This document shows, one piece after another, positions 15,575 through 23,581 of a DNA stretch of 42,256 nt. The notes under the pieces are model-generated. The model was not told the origin of the DNA, ran no database searches, and was given only the letters and a program-made list of their open reading frames with translations. The first letter of the stretch is position 1. Each line of letters begins with the position of its first letter. The translations under genes were made by a program, and so were the position numbers. The DNA comes from GCA-2716065 sp036123135 (GTDB lineage: Bacteria > Bacteroidota > Bacteroidia > Flavobacteriales_D > Parvicellaceae), in the NCBI GenBank assembly GCA_036123135.1, contig JAZADZ010000030.1:1-42256 (forward strand). The letters run 5' to 3'.

Positions 15575-18500
15575 TTAAGTAAAATTACTGGACCATTTTG
15601 AGTTTTTTCTCCATTGTTTAAACTTATAACGTAATAATAGGTATTTGAAGGAAGAGCCTTTCCAGAAAGAGAATTACCATCCCAAGAAATATTAGGGTCA
15701 GTTGATTCCCATACTAAACTTCCCCATCTTGAATAAATTTCAATTTTTATTTCGTTGTAAGCAGAAAAATCTAGATTCCATGTATCATTTAAACCATCAC
15801 CATTTGGAGTAAAAGTATTTGGGATTTCAAAGCAATCCATTTCTTCAGTTACTTCAACAGCTGGAAGTTCAAGTAAGCAGTCTTTAGTATCTTGAATCAT
15901 TACACTGTAAATACCCTCTTGAACATAACTTCTTGGATTTTCTACAACTCCATCACTCCAGTAAAAGTATAAAAACCCATTACCTCCAGAAACATTGGCG
16001 AAAAGTGTTACACCTCCCTCAGCACAAGGCAACTGATTTAGAACAATAGAACCAGAGAGCGTACTTTCAATAATTACAACATCTCTTGAACTGATACCGG
16101 TACATCCGTTTGAAGAGGTGTACTCATAGCTTATAGTATGAGTTCCGATTCCTGCTACAGATGGATCGAAAATATTATTAACAACTCCAGGGCCTGAATA
16201 ATTTCCACCCGATGGTTCACCATTTTGTAATTCAAAAGGAAATCCAGTTCCACATATTGTATCAAATGGATTCATGTGAACTACTACTTCTTGAGTTGAA
16301 ATAAAAATGCTTTGACAAGTTGTATTTCCACATACTCCACCTTCTGCTCTTACATAATAGCTTGTAGATGTTTGAGGAGTTACTAAAATACTTGATCCAG
16401 TTCCTAAAAGAGTGCCACCGCAGCTGTTTTGATACCACGTCCAATCTGCACCACTTGAAAGTGATCCTCCATCTACGGTTAGTGTGGTTGATTCTCCAGC
16501 ACAAAAATTGTTGTTGGAAGAAATAATTCCAGCCGGAGGGATACTTCCGTTTTGAACATTTACAGTTACCTCCTCGCAAGCTGTAGATCCACATGTTCCC
16601 ACAGCATTAACGTAATATGTTGTAGTAGATGTAGGAGAAACCTGAAGACTTGTGCCTACGGCGACAGGAACTGCACCACATGCACCAGTGTACCAAACAT
16701 AGGTATATCCATTAGGTAAGGTTGCTCCTGTAACACTAATTTCTGTTGTATCTCCAGGACATATATTGTTGTTGCTGCATTGGGCAGAGGAAGGAGGAGC
16801 TACACCAGCTCCTACAGTTAAAGTGATGGATTCACATGAAGTATTTCCACATGTCCCTTCTGCTCTAACATAATATGTAGTTGAAATTGTTGGAGAAACA
16901 CTGATTGAGCTTCCAGAACCTATAGCAGTCCCTCCACATGAGTTGGTAAACCATTCCCATGAAGCTCCAGATCCCAGGCTTCCACCACTGACATTCAATA
17001 CGGAGCTTTGTCCAGCACATAATGAAGTGTTTGAAGCAACTATTGAGCTTGGTGCTGTTGAGTTGGTGTTTAGCTCTATTAAAATATCTACACACGAAGT
17101 GTTTCCGCATGGACCTTCCGCTCTAACATAATACGTTGTATTTGCCGTTGGTGATACTGTTAGTTGGTTGCCACTTCCAATTGCAGTTCCACCTCCGCAT
17201 GAGTTTTCATACCAATAATAACTATCGTTAGGAGCTAAGAACCCACCCGAAACGGTTAAAGTTGTTGATGATCCTTGACATATTGAGGTAGTGCTGGCAT
17301 TGATAAAAACAGGTGCAGTACTAACAGGTTCGACGGTTATAGTTTGATTTACACAATTGGTTGTGTTACAGGAGCCCTCCGCTCTAACAAAGTAATTTGT
17401 TGTTGTTGTAGGCGATACAGAAATTGGATTGCCTGATCCAATGTAAGTTCCACCACAAGATCCAGAATACCATTCATAGGAAGCGTTTGATCCAAGTATT
17501 CCTCCAGAAACTAAAAGACTTACTGCAGTTCCCGAACATACAGAAGTTGAGGAGGCAGATATTGAATTAGGATCAGTAGATAAATCGTTGACTACAATTG
17601 TTATATCAGAGCATGAAGTGGTATTACATGTACCTTCGGCTCTTACAAAATAAGAAGTAGTAATGGAAGGGCTCACTGTTATTGTGCTGCCATTTCCAAT
17701 CGGGGTTCCGCCACAACTATTGGAGTACCACTCCCAAGTTGCATTAGAGCCAAGCGAACCACCGGAGACGCTTAGTAAGCAAATGTCACCAGGACAAATC
17801 GTACTCAGTGAGGGAATTATTGCTGTTGGAGCAGAGGATAGGTCTTGTGTGTTTATGGTAATACTAATGCAGTTGGTTGTATTGCAAGTTCCTTCAGCTC
17901 TTGCAAAATAAGTAGTTTGAGTAGTTGGGTTAACAGTAATTTGAGTTCCATTTCCAAGAGCAGTTCCTGCACCACATCCACCTTCATACCAAATCCATGC
18001 TGCACCAGAACCCAATAAACCACCATTTAAGCTCAATGTTGTTGGATTTCCAGAACAAACTGTATTATTTGTTGCAGAAATTGATGTTGGTTCAATTGAT
18101 AAAGTTTCTACAGTTATGGCTACAGATGCAGAAGTAGTAGTATCACATCCTTCAATTCTTACAAAATACGTTGTTGAAACGTTTGGGGTAAGTCCTGAGA
18201 ATACATTTGTTGTACTAGTGAAAATAGGTGCAGATGGACTTGTAGTTGGGTTGGAGTCATACCAAGTGTACAAAGCATTTGACCCAGCAATTCCTCCGTT
18301 TGCTGTTAAGTCAATTGCATCACCCTCGCAAATTATAGTTTGAGTTGAAGAAAGTGAAATTGGTGCCGTAGATGGAGTTTCTACGATTACAAGTTGGTTA
18401 ATTGTGCTTGATGTGTCACAATTACCCTCTGCTTGAACATAGAAGTCAGTGGAATTGGATATACTTATTCCGTTAAGCGGATTGCCAGGACCCAATATTG

Positions 18501-19473
18501 TTCCTCCAGCATTTGGGTCTCCAATGTACCATACCCATTGAGCTCCAGATCCTAGAGATCCTCCATTCACACTCAAATCAACAGTTCCTGATCCACATAT
18601 TGATGCAGGGCTAGCAATAATTGATGAAGGATTGGTAGATAAACTACTTATGGAAACGGTTACTTCATTTGAAGCTATTGATGAGCAATTGGTTGTCACC
18701 AATCTTCTAAAGCAGGTATTTTGAGTTAAGCCAACTGGAGGATCGTAATCTGCACTATTTGCACCAAAAATATCAACATAGGAACCTGTGCACCCGACAG
18801 ATTGTTGCCATTGATATGTTGCCCATGATAGAGTGGAAGGTGACCCAGGAGCTAATGAATTTAAAATTGACGGATCACTATTGTTAGGGCATACAGTTTG
18901 ATCTCCATCAATCGATCCAGGATCTGTTGAGATGTATTCCCAGTAAATTTCAACTCTAGCGTAATAATCTCCATTTTGAATGGTATATTGATTCCAATTG
19001 CAAGGTGGGTCAGCTAAAATATTAATGTTTCCAGATGATGCTCTACTGTCTCTGTTGTCGTCATTGAAAAAGCCAAAAGCTCCACAACTTGTCTCATAGG
19101 TACACCGCTGACCACAATCATCCTCAAAACCTTCCATTTCGGTGAGAATAGTTGTGGCATTAGAATTTGTAACGTTTAGCCAATTGAATGGTATATTTGG
19201 ACCGTTGGATGGGTTTCCAGTCCACCAAACATTGTAAGTATTAGTAGCACTAATGCATCCAGTTGCTTGCCATGTCGAAATTGCCGAGCCACTTGTGCCA
19301 TTGTCCATGATCCAAATGAACCAGGTAGGGTCTTGTGCTCCTCCAAAACCACCGCCGTCATTGTTGTCTGCAGTGGCCATTAATTCAGAAATACGAAGTT
19401 GATAATTGATGTTTTGAGAGAAAACAACCAATGAAAAAAACAAAAATATCAGAAAAAGAAATTTTCTTTTCAT
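15571..19473 (-). CDS. Large surface adhesin with nine repeats and T9SS type B sorting domain
   Basis: This is a 1300-residue secreted protein. The signal peptide is residues 1-~19. Residues ~20-190 form an unrecognised domain rich in Trp, Asn and Cys (DPTWFIWIMDNG, WNQYTIQNGDYYARVEI). Residues ~190-275 resemble a fibronectin- or Ig-like surface module. Nine repeats of ~85-90 residues follow, each with a leading C-x-G, a WYxxxCGG segment, TTYYVRAEG and a C-x(3-4)-C end. The C-terminus (~1210-1300) has FTPNGDGLNDTWNLDF, IEIYSRWGSLVWES and a terminal strand ending PVILLK, which is the gliding-motility-type CTD. It is likely attached to the cell surface as a SprB-like or attachment adhesin. It overlaps the PorP/SprF gene. 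A weak TATCTTTA box lies at 19516-19523 on the reverse strand. Confidence 0.9.
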   Translation of the reverse strand: MKRKFLFLIFLFFSLVVFSQNINYQLRISELMATADNNDGGGFGGAQDPTWFIWIMDNGTSGSAISTWQATGCISATNTYNVWWTGNPSNGPNIPFNWLNVTNSNATTILTEMEGFEDDCGQRCTYETSCGAFGFFNDDNRDSRASSGNINILADPPCNWNQYTIQNGDYYARVEIYWEYISTDPGSIDGDQTVCPNNSDPSILNSLAPGSPSTLSWATYQWQQSVGCTGSYVDIFGANSADYDPPVGLTQNTCFRRLVTTNCSSIASNEVTVSISSLSTNPSSIIASPASICGSGTVDLSVNGGSLGSGAQWVWYIGDPNAGGTILGPGNPLNGISISNSTDFYVQAEGNCDTSSTINQLVIVETPSTAPISLSSTQTIICEGDAIDLTANGGIAGSNALYTWYDSNPTTSPSAPIFTSTTNVFSGLTPNVSTTYFVRIEGCDTTTSASVAITVETLSIEPTSISATNNTVCSGNPTTLSLNGGLLGSGAAWIWYEGGCGAGTALGNGTQITVNPTTQTTYFARAEGTCNTTNCISITINTQDLSSAPTAIIPSLSTICPGDICLLSVSGGSLGSNATWEWYSNSCGGTPIGNGSTITVSPSITTSYFVRAEGTCNTTSCSDITIVVNDLSTDPNSISASSTSVCSGTAVSLLVSGGILGSNASYEWYSGSCGGTYIGSGNPISVSPTTTTNYFVRAEGSCNTTNCVNQTITVEPVSTAPVFINASTTSICQGSSTTLTVSGGFLAPNDSYYWYENSCGGGTAIGSGNQLTVSPTANTTYYVRAEGPCGNTSCVDILIELNTNSTAPSSIVASNTSLCAGQSSVLNVSGGSLGSGASWEWFTNSCGGTAIGSGSSISVSPTISTTYYVRAEGTCGNTSCESITLTVGAGVAPPSSAQCSNNNICPGDTTEISVTGATLPNGYTYVWYTGACGAVPVAVGTSLQVSPTSTTTYYVNAVGTCGSTACEEVTVNVQNGSIPPAGIISSNNNFCAGESTTLTVDGGSLSSGADWTWYQNSCGGTLLGTGSSILVTPQTSTSYYVRAEGGVCGNTTCQSIFISTQEVVVHMNPFDTICGTGFPFELQNGEPSGGNYSGPGVVNNIFDPSVAGIGTHTISYEYTSSNGCTGISSRDVVIIESTLSGSIVLNQLPCAEGGVTLFANVSGGNGFLYFYWSDGVVENPRSYVQEGIYSVMIQDTKDCLLELPAVEVTEEMDCFEIPNTFTPNGDGLNDTWNLDFSAYNEIKIEIYSRWGSLVWESTDPNISWDGNSLSGKALPSNTYYYVISLNNGEKTQNGPVILLK
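16290..18642 (-). repeat. Nine tandem ~260-nt coding repeats in the adhesin gene
   Basis: The protein units start at LSTNPSS, PSTAPIS, LSIEPTS, LSSAPTA, LSTDPNS, VSTAPVF, NSTAPSS, GVAPPSS and GSIPPAG. The average period is about 262 nt (87 residues). Units 4-7 are the most alike. Most units carry about four Cys, while unit 2 lacks the CGG cysteine. The copies have diverged at DNA level, so this is an old expansion and not a fresh duplication. Confidence 0.85.
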
Positions 19474-19541
19474 AACATCAAAAAGACGATTCTAAAATAG
19501 GAAAAGTTGTTGTAGTAAAGATAAAAATTTAAAACGACCAA

Positions 19542-21668
19542 TTAAACTTTAAAAACACTACCATTTTCTTTCATTTTTGTGAGCATTGGTCTTGGTGAAA
19601 ATTTTGGTCCGTAACTGCTTTGTTGTTTTTCCATTCTTTGAACAATATTTTCAATTCCAAATTGATTCATGTAACTGAACGGACCTCCAGACCATGGAAG
19701 AAAACCTATTCCAAAAACTCCGCCAATATCACCATCTTTTTCATTTTCGATTATGCCTTCTTCAAGACACATTACCGCTTCATTTAGTAGTAATAAAATT
19801 GCCCTTTCATTAATCAAATCATTTGAAAAGTCAATCTTTTTAGGTGAACCAAAAAAACTATATGCTTTTGGATTCTCGTTAGCTTTTTTTCCAGTTTTGG
19901 GATCGTAATTATAAAAACCTTTTCTGTTTTTCTTTCCTAAATAGCCCGCTTTGAACATTTTTGGAAGACCTTCACTTACAGTAACTCCTTTTCTTTGCGC
20001 AACTAAATCAAGCATTTCTCCACCCATTACGTGAGCACCAATATCAATTCCCACCTCATCCATAAGAGCAATTGGTCCAACTGGCATACCAAGCTTTTTA
20101 ATAGATTTATCGATTGAGCTTATACTAGCGCCTTCCTCAATCATTAGAAGAACTTCATTCAAATAGGGTGCTAATATTCTGTTTACATAAAAACCTGGAG
20201 CATCATTTACAACAATACAAGTTTTGCCTTGTCTAACTCCAATATCGTAGCAAGTGGATAATGTTTTTTCAGAGGTTTGTTCTGTTTTTACTATTTCAAG
20301 AAGAGGCATTTTTGGAACTGGAGAAAAATAATGCATTCCAACAACATTTTCTGGGTGTTTTGCAGCTTTCGCCATTTCTGTTAAAGGAAGAGAGGAGGTG
20401 TTTGAAGCAAAAATAAAATCTTCTTTACAGTTTGCTTCAAGCTCTTGGATGACTTTCTTTTTCACATCCATATTTTCTACAACCGCCTCAACAACTATTG
20501 GTAAATTGTTAAAACCACTGTAATTCGTTTGTCCAACAGCACGCTGAATTATGGTTTTGGCAGTAACAGAAGATATTTGCTTTCTTTTCACTTTTTTATT
20601 TAACGCTTTCCAAATTGAATTTTTTGCATTTGAAATGACATTTTCGTCTAAATCTTTTAGCGTGACATCAATGTTGTTGTTTACAGAAATCTCAGCAATT
20701 CCTGCACCCATAAATCCAGCACCTAATATTCCAATTCGTTGAACTTGTTCTGGAAGAGTAGTGTATGGATTTTTCTTTTTATCCGACATGTTAAAGAAAA
20801 TTCCTCTAAGTGCCTTTGAAACGTTTGAAAGCATTAACTCTTCAAATTTTATAACCTCAGCATTGTACCCATGTTTTGGCCCTTTTTTAATTCCTGTTTC
20901 CACACAGTATATTATTTCAAGAGGTGCTGGGTAATTGCCCTGAGTAAGCTTTTCAACTTTTTTCTTTGCTGTTTTGAGTACTATTCCTCTTCCTAAGGAT
21001 GTGTCGTCCAAGATCTTATTCATTAAACTTTTCTTGACTTTTCTTTTGTAATGTTTGGAGACTAATTTTTTTACGAGTTTTGTTGCAGCAGTGTGTAACT
21101 TATTTTTGTTGACTACATCGTCAACCAGACCAATTTTTTTAGCTTTTCTTGGGAAAATATTTTTTCCTGTTAACATTATATCCAACGCGTTTTGTAAACC
21201 TACCAACTTTGGTAATCTTTGAGTACCACCTCCACCCGGAAGAAGACCAAGTTTTACTTCAGGAAGTGCAAGTTTGGTTTTAGGATCATCAGAACATATT
21301 CTTCCGTGGCATGCAAGGGAAATTTCGACTCCCAAACCATAACATGTCCCACTAATGGCTGATACAACTGGCTTTTTACTGTTTTCAATTGTAAATAGTA
21401 AATCATGTCCCTTTTTACTAATGGGTTGAAAATCTCCTACCTTCTCAGCCTTAAATGCTTTTATGTCAGCACCAGCAATAAAATCTGGTTTTGCGCTTAT
21501 GAGAACTGTCCCTTGAATAGTGGGATCATCATTTATTGAATCAAATATGTTTTCGAATTCATCTACTAAAAGTGGCGATACAATGTTCAATTTTTCTTTT
21601 TTGAAATCCAGCCATACTGTAGCTATCCCATCTTTTTTAATCAATTTAAAAAAGTCATTTTCCATCAT
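19542..21668 (-). CDS. fadJ: Bifunctional enoyl-CoA hydratase / 3-hydroxyacyl-CoA dehydrogenase (FadJ/FadB-like)
   Basis: This 708-residue fusion carries out the hydration and NAD-dependent oxidation steps of fatty-acid beta-oxidation. The N-terminal crotonase domain (~1-200) has ISGTCYGLGVEISLACHGR and LPEVKLGLLPGGGGTQRLP. The dehydrogenase domain starts near 310 with the Rossmann motif RIGILGAGFMGAGIAE and contains GMHYFSPVPKMPLLEIV with the catalytic His. Two C-terminal helical parts follow. It lies 3 nt after the thiolase gene, which together makes the usual trifunctional set, on the same transcript from the promoter near 22975. FadJ versus FadB naming is by overall resemblance only. Confidence 0.93.
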   Translation of the reverse strand: MMENDFFKLIKKDGIATVWLDFKKEKLNIVSPLLVDEFENIFDSINDDPTIQGTVLISAKPDFIAGADIKAFKAEKVGDFQPISKKGHDLLFTIENSKKPVVSAISGTCYGLGVEISLACHGRICSDDPKTKLALPEVKLGLLPGGGGTQRLPKLVGLQNALDIMLTGKNIFPRKAKKIGLVDDVVNKNKLHTAATKLVKKLVSKHYKRKVKKSLMNKILDDTSLGRGIVLKTAKKKVEKLTQGNYPAPLEIIYCVETGIKKGPKHGYNAEVIKFEELMLSNVSKALRGIFFNMSDKKKNPYTTLPEQVQRIGILGAGFMGAGIAEISVNNNIDVTLKDLDENVISNAKNSIWKALNKKVKRKQISSVTAKTIIQRAVGQTNYSGFNNLPIVVEAVVENMDVKKKVIQELEANCKEDFIFASNTSSLPLTEMAKAAKHPENVVGMHYFSPVPKMPLLEIVKTEQTSEKTLSTCYDIGVRQGKTCIVVNDAPGFYVNRILAPYLNEVLLMIEEGASISSIDKSIKKLGMPVGPIALMDEVGIDIGAHVMGGEMLDLVAQRKGVTVSEGLPKMFKAGYLGKKNRKGFYNYDPKTGKKANENPKAYSFFGSPKKIDFSNDLINERAILLLLNEAVMCLEEGIIENEKDGDIGGVFGIGFLPWSGGPFSYMNQFGIENIVQRMEKQQSSYGPKFSPRPMLTKMKENGSVFKV

Positions 21669-21671
21669 AAT

Positions 21672-22955
21672 CTAGTTATATTTTTTTATAATCATTGCAT
21701 GACCGTGAGCTCCAGCTGCACAAGCCGAGAGAATTCCGTAATTTCCATTCTCTTTTATGAGTCGATTTGCGGTAGTGTTTAACAATCGTGCCCCAGTTGC
21801 TCCAAATGGATGACCAATAGCAAGAGAACCTCCCCAACGGTTTAATTTTTGTCTTTCAACTAATCCAGTTTTTTCCGATTGATTCAGTTTCGTTTTAGCA
21901 AACTCATCAGATTCCAAACAATTTATGTTTGCCAGTACTTGACCAGCAAAAGCTTCGTGTATTTCTATTACATCCATCTGTGCCAATGATAGATTTGCTT
22001 TTCTTAAAACCTTACTCATTGAGAATACAGGCCCAAGCAATAATTCTTCTTTAAGCTCTTGACCAGTAAAGCACATTTCAATGATTTCAGCTTTTGGTTT
22101 CAAGCCAAGCTCTTTTGCTTTGGATTCTTTCATGAGCAAAACAACAGCTGCTCCATCAGTTAAATAAGAAGAATTGGCGGCAGTTAAGGTTCCATTTTTT
22201 TTATCAAAAGCAGGTCTTAGTTTTGATAGTTTTTCCAGCGAAGACCCAGGTCTTATTCCATTGTCTCTGTGGATGTAATTAAATTTTTTTCCAACTTGAA
22301 CAGGAACAACTTCATTGCTCAAATGTCCGTCTTCCCATGCCTTATCAGCCAAATTGTGAGACAAAATTGCATATTCATCTTGTTCTTTTCTAGAAACTTT
22401 GTATTTAGCAGCAAGTGTATCGCAATCTTGCCCCATAGTTTTTCCAGTAGTAAATTCTGAAATAGTAGGTTTTTCAGGCAGAAAATCTTTAATTCGCAAT
22501 GAACTAATAAATTTCAGCTGATCCTTAATCGATTTTAATTTTTGAGCTTTAAACAATTTTTTTCGCATTTCACGTCTAAAGCCAATAGGAGTATCTGAAG
22601 TATTGTCAACTCCCCCAGCAATAACAACTTCAGATATTCCAGTTTTTATTTCACCTATTGCGGATGCAATTGCCCTATTTGCAGAAATGCAAGCTTGTGT
22701 AACCGTATGGCAAGGAGTTGTATGAGGAATTCCAGCAGTTAATGCGGCTTCTCTTGCAACATTACTAGTTTTGAGGTTTGTAATGACAGTACCTAATACA
22801 ACACTGTCTATTGTTGACTTTTCAATTCCAGTTTTTGCAAGTAATCCTGAAATGGCAAGTTGACCAATTTCATATGCCATTAAATCCATGTACTGGGTTC
22901 CAGATTTTAAAAAGGGAGTTCTGCATCCCTCAATGAGTACTATTTTGTCTTCCAT
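21672..22955 (-). CDS. fadI: Acetyl-CoA acyltransferase (thiolase)
   Basis: This 427-residue thiolase cleaves 3-ketoacyl-CoA to acetyl-CoA and a shortened acyl-CoA. The acylated Cys is in VTQACISANRAIASAIG. The His of the second site is in EIHEAFAGQ, GHPFGATGARL contains the third motif, and the final Cys-Gly loop is SACAAGAHGHAM. It is the first gene of the leftward fad operon and divergent from marR. A TAGATTTG -7 box lies 19 nt upstream of the ATG and a 12-nt palindrome is just beyond it, so control by the neighbouring MarR protein is likely. The fadI name reflects pairing with the FadJ-like partner. Confidence 0.93.
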   Translation of the reverse strand: MEDKIVLIEGCRTPFLKSGTQYMDLMAYEIGQLAISGLLAKTGIEKSTIDSVVLGTVITNLKTSNVAREAALTAGIPHTTPCHTVTQACISANRAIASAIGEIKTGISEVVIAGGVDNTSDTPIGFRREMRKKLFKAQKLKSIKDQLKFISSLRIKDFLPEKPTISEFTTGKTMGQDCDTLAAKYKVSRKEQDEYAILSHNLADKAWEDGHLSNEVVPVQVGKKFNYIHRDNGIRPGSSLEKLSKLRPAFDKKNGTLTAANSSYLTDGAAVVLLMKESKAKELGLKPKAEIIEMCFTGQELKEELLLGPVFSMSKVLRKANLSLAQMDVIEIHEAFAGQVLANINCLESDEFAKTKLNQSEKTGLVERQKLNRWGGSLAIGHPFGATGARLLNTTANRLIKENGNYGILSACAAGAHGHAMIIKKYN

Positions 22956-22974
22956 ATTTTAAAGATGTTACAAT

Positions 22975-22982
22975 CAAATCTA
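22975..22982 (-). promoter_or_regulatory. Probable -7 element of the thiolase-fadJ operon
   Basis: CAAATCTA reads TAGATTTG on the minus strand, 19 nt before the thiolase ATG. The 12-nt palindrome at 22990-23001 lies directly upstream of it, between -7 and the place of -33 (TTC at 23002-23004 on the minus strand). Confidence 0.55.
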
Positions 22983-22989
22983 CACAATA

Positions 22990-23001
22990 AATGCATGCAT
23001 T
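22990..23001. promoter_or_regulatory. Palindromic operator AATGCATGCATT (fad operon)
   Basis: This is a perfect 12-nt palindrome inside the thiolase promoter. The same core recurs as CAATGCATGCATTG at 25387-25400 in front of the acyl-CoA dehydrogenase gene. The divergent MarR-family gene next door is the obvious candidate binder. Confidence 0.6.
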
Positions 23002-23077
23002 GAAAATAAAATTCTATTTATCGCATTAATATTCGTAATTGGTAAATTTATTCAATTTTATAAAGTTCTTATTCATG

Positions 23078-23101
23078 TTAATTCAATGCAATGTGAATTA
23101 A
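23078..23101. promoter_or_regulatory. Inverted repeat upstream of marR
   Basis: TTAATTCA (23078-23085) and TGAATTAA (23094-23101) are perfect 8-nt arms around ATGCAATG, ending 21 nt before the marR ATG. The centre TCAATGCAATG resembles the fad palindrome half-site. A CATATTTG box at 23108-23115 is a possible -7 element of marR. It may serve autoregulation. Confidence 0.45.
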
Positions 23102-23122
23102 TTTTATCATATTTGTGATTAA

Positions 23123-23575
23123 ATGGATAAATACGAAGAAATTGCAAAAGATATAATTGTTAACAAAATTAGAGTTTCTTGGCTTGAAATTTCTAAAATG
23201 TACAATGAAATGGCTGTTACAATTGGAGGAACCATGTCCATGGCTTTTGTTCTATTAACCATTAACGAAAGGTACGGAACGGCAGTAACTAAAATTGCTC
23301 CTCGCATGGGTATGGAGCCTAACAGTTTATCAAGAATTCTTAAATCCCTAGAGAGTAAAGGAGCCATTTACAAGAGAAAAGACCCAAATGACAAAAGGAA
23401 AGTTTACATCTGCCTATCCGAATATGGAATGGAATTAAGAGAGATAGCCTTCAAGCGATTATTTGATTTTGAGAAATTGATTCACAAAAGGATTCCAATA
23501 GAGAAAATTAAAGTGTTTTTTGAAGTGATGAATGAGATACCAGAAATAGTGAATGATTTTCGAAACATGAAATGA
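23123..23575 (+). CDS. MarR-family transcriptional regulator (probable beta-oxidation repressor)
   Basis: This is a 150-residue winged-helix regulator. N- and C-terminal helices for dimerisation flank the DNA-binding domain at ~35-100: recognition helix region GMEPNSLSRILKSLESKGAI and the wing KRKDPNDKRKVYICLSE with the typical Asp-x-Arg type pattern. It is divergent from the thiolase-fadJ operon and convergent (6 nt between stops) with the acyl-CoA dehydrogenase gene, so it sits inside a beta-oxidation locus. Palindromes at both catabolic promoters support repression relieved by an acyl-CoA or fatty acid ligand. The ligand and the sign of regulation are inferred. Confidence 0.9.
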   Translation: MDKYEEIAKDIIVNKIRVSWLEISKMYNEMAVTIGGTMSMAFVLLTINERYGTAVTKIAPRMGMEPNSLSRILKSLESKGAIYKRKDPNDKRKVYICLSEYGMELREIAFKRLFDFEKLIHKRIPIEKIKVFFEVMNEIPEIVNDFRNMK

Positions 23576-23581
23576 ATTGAT

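Noticed and set aside
16262..18343. Several open frames of 60-110 codons on both strands across the adhesin repeats
   Set aside because: They recur with the repeat period, have Cys/Trp-rich or biased composition and follow from codon bias of the real minus-strand gene.
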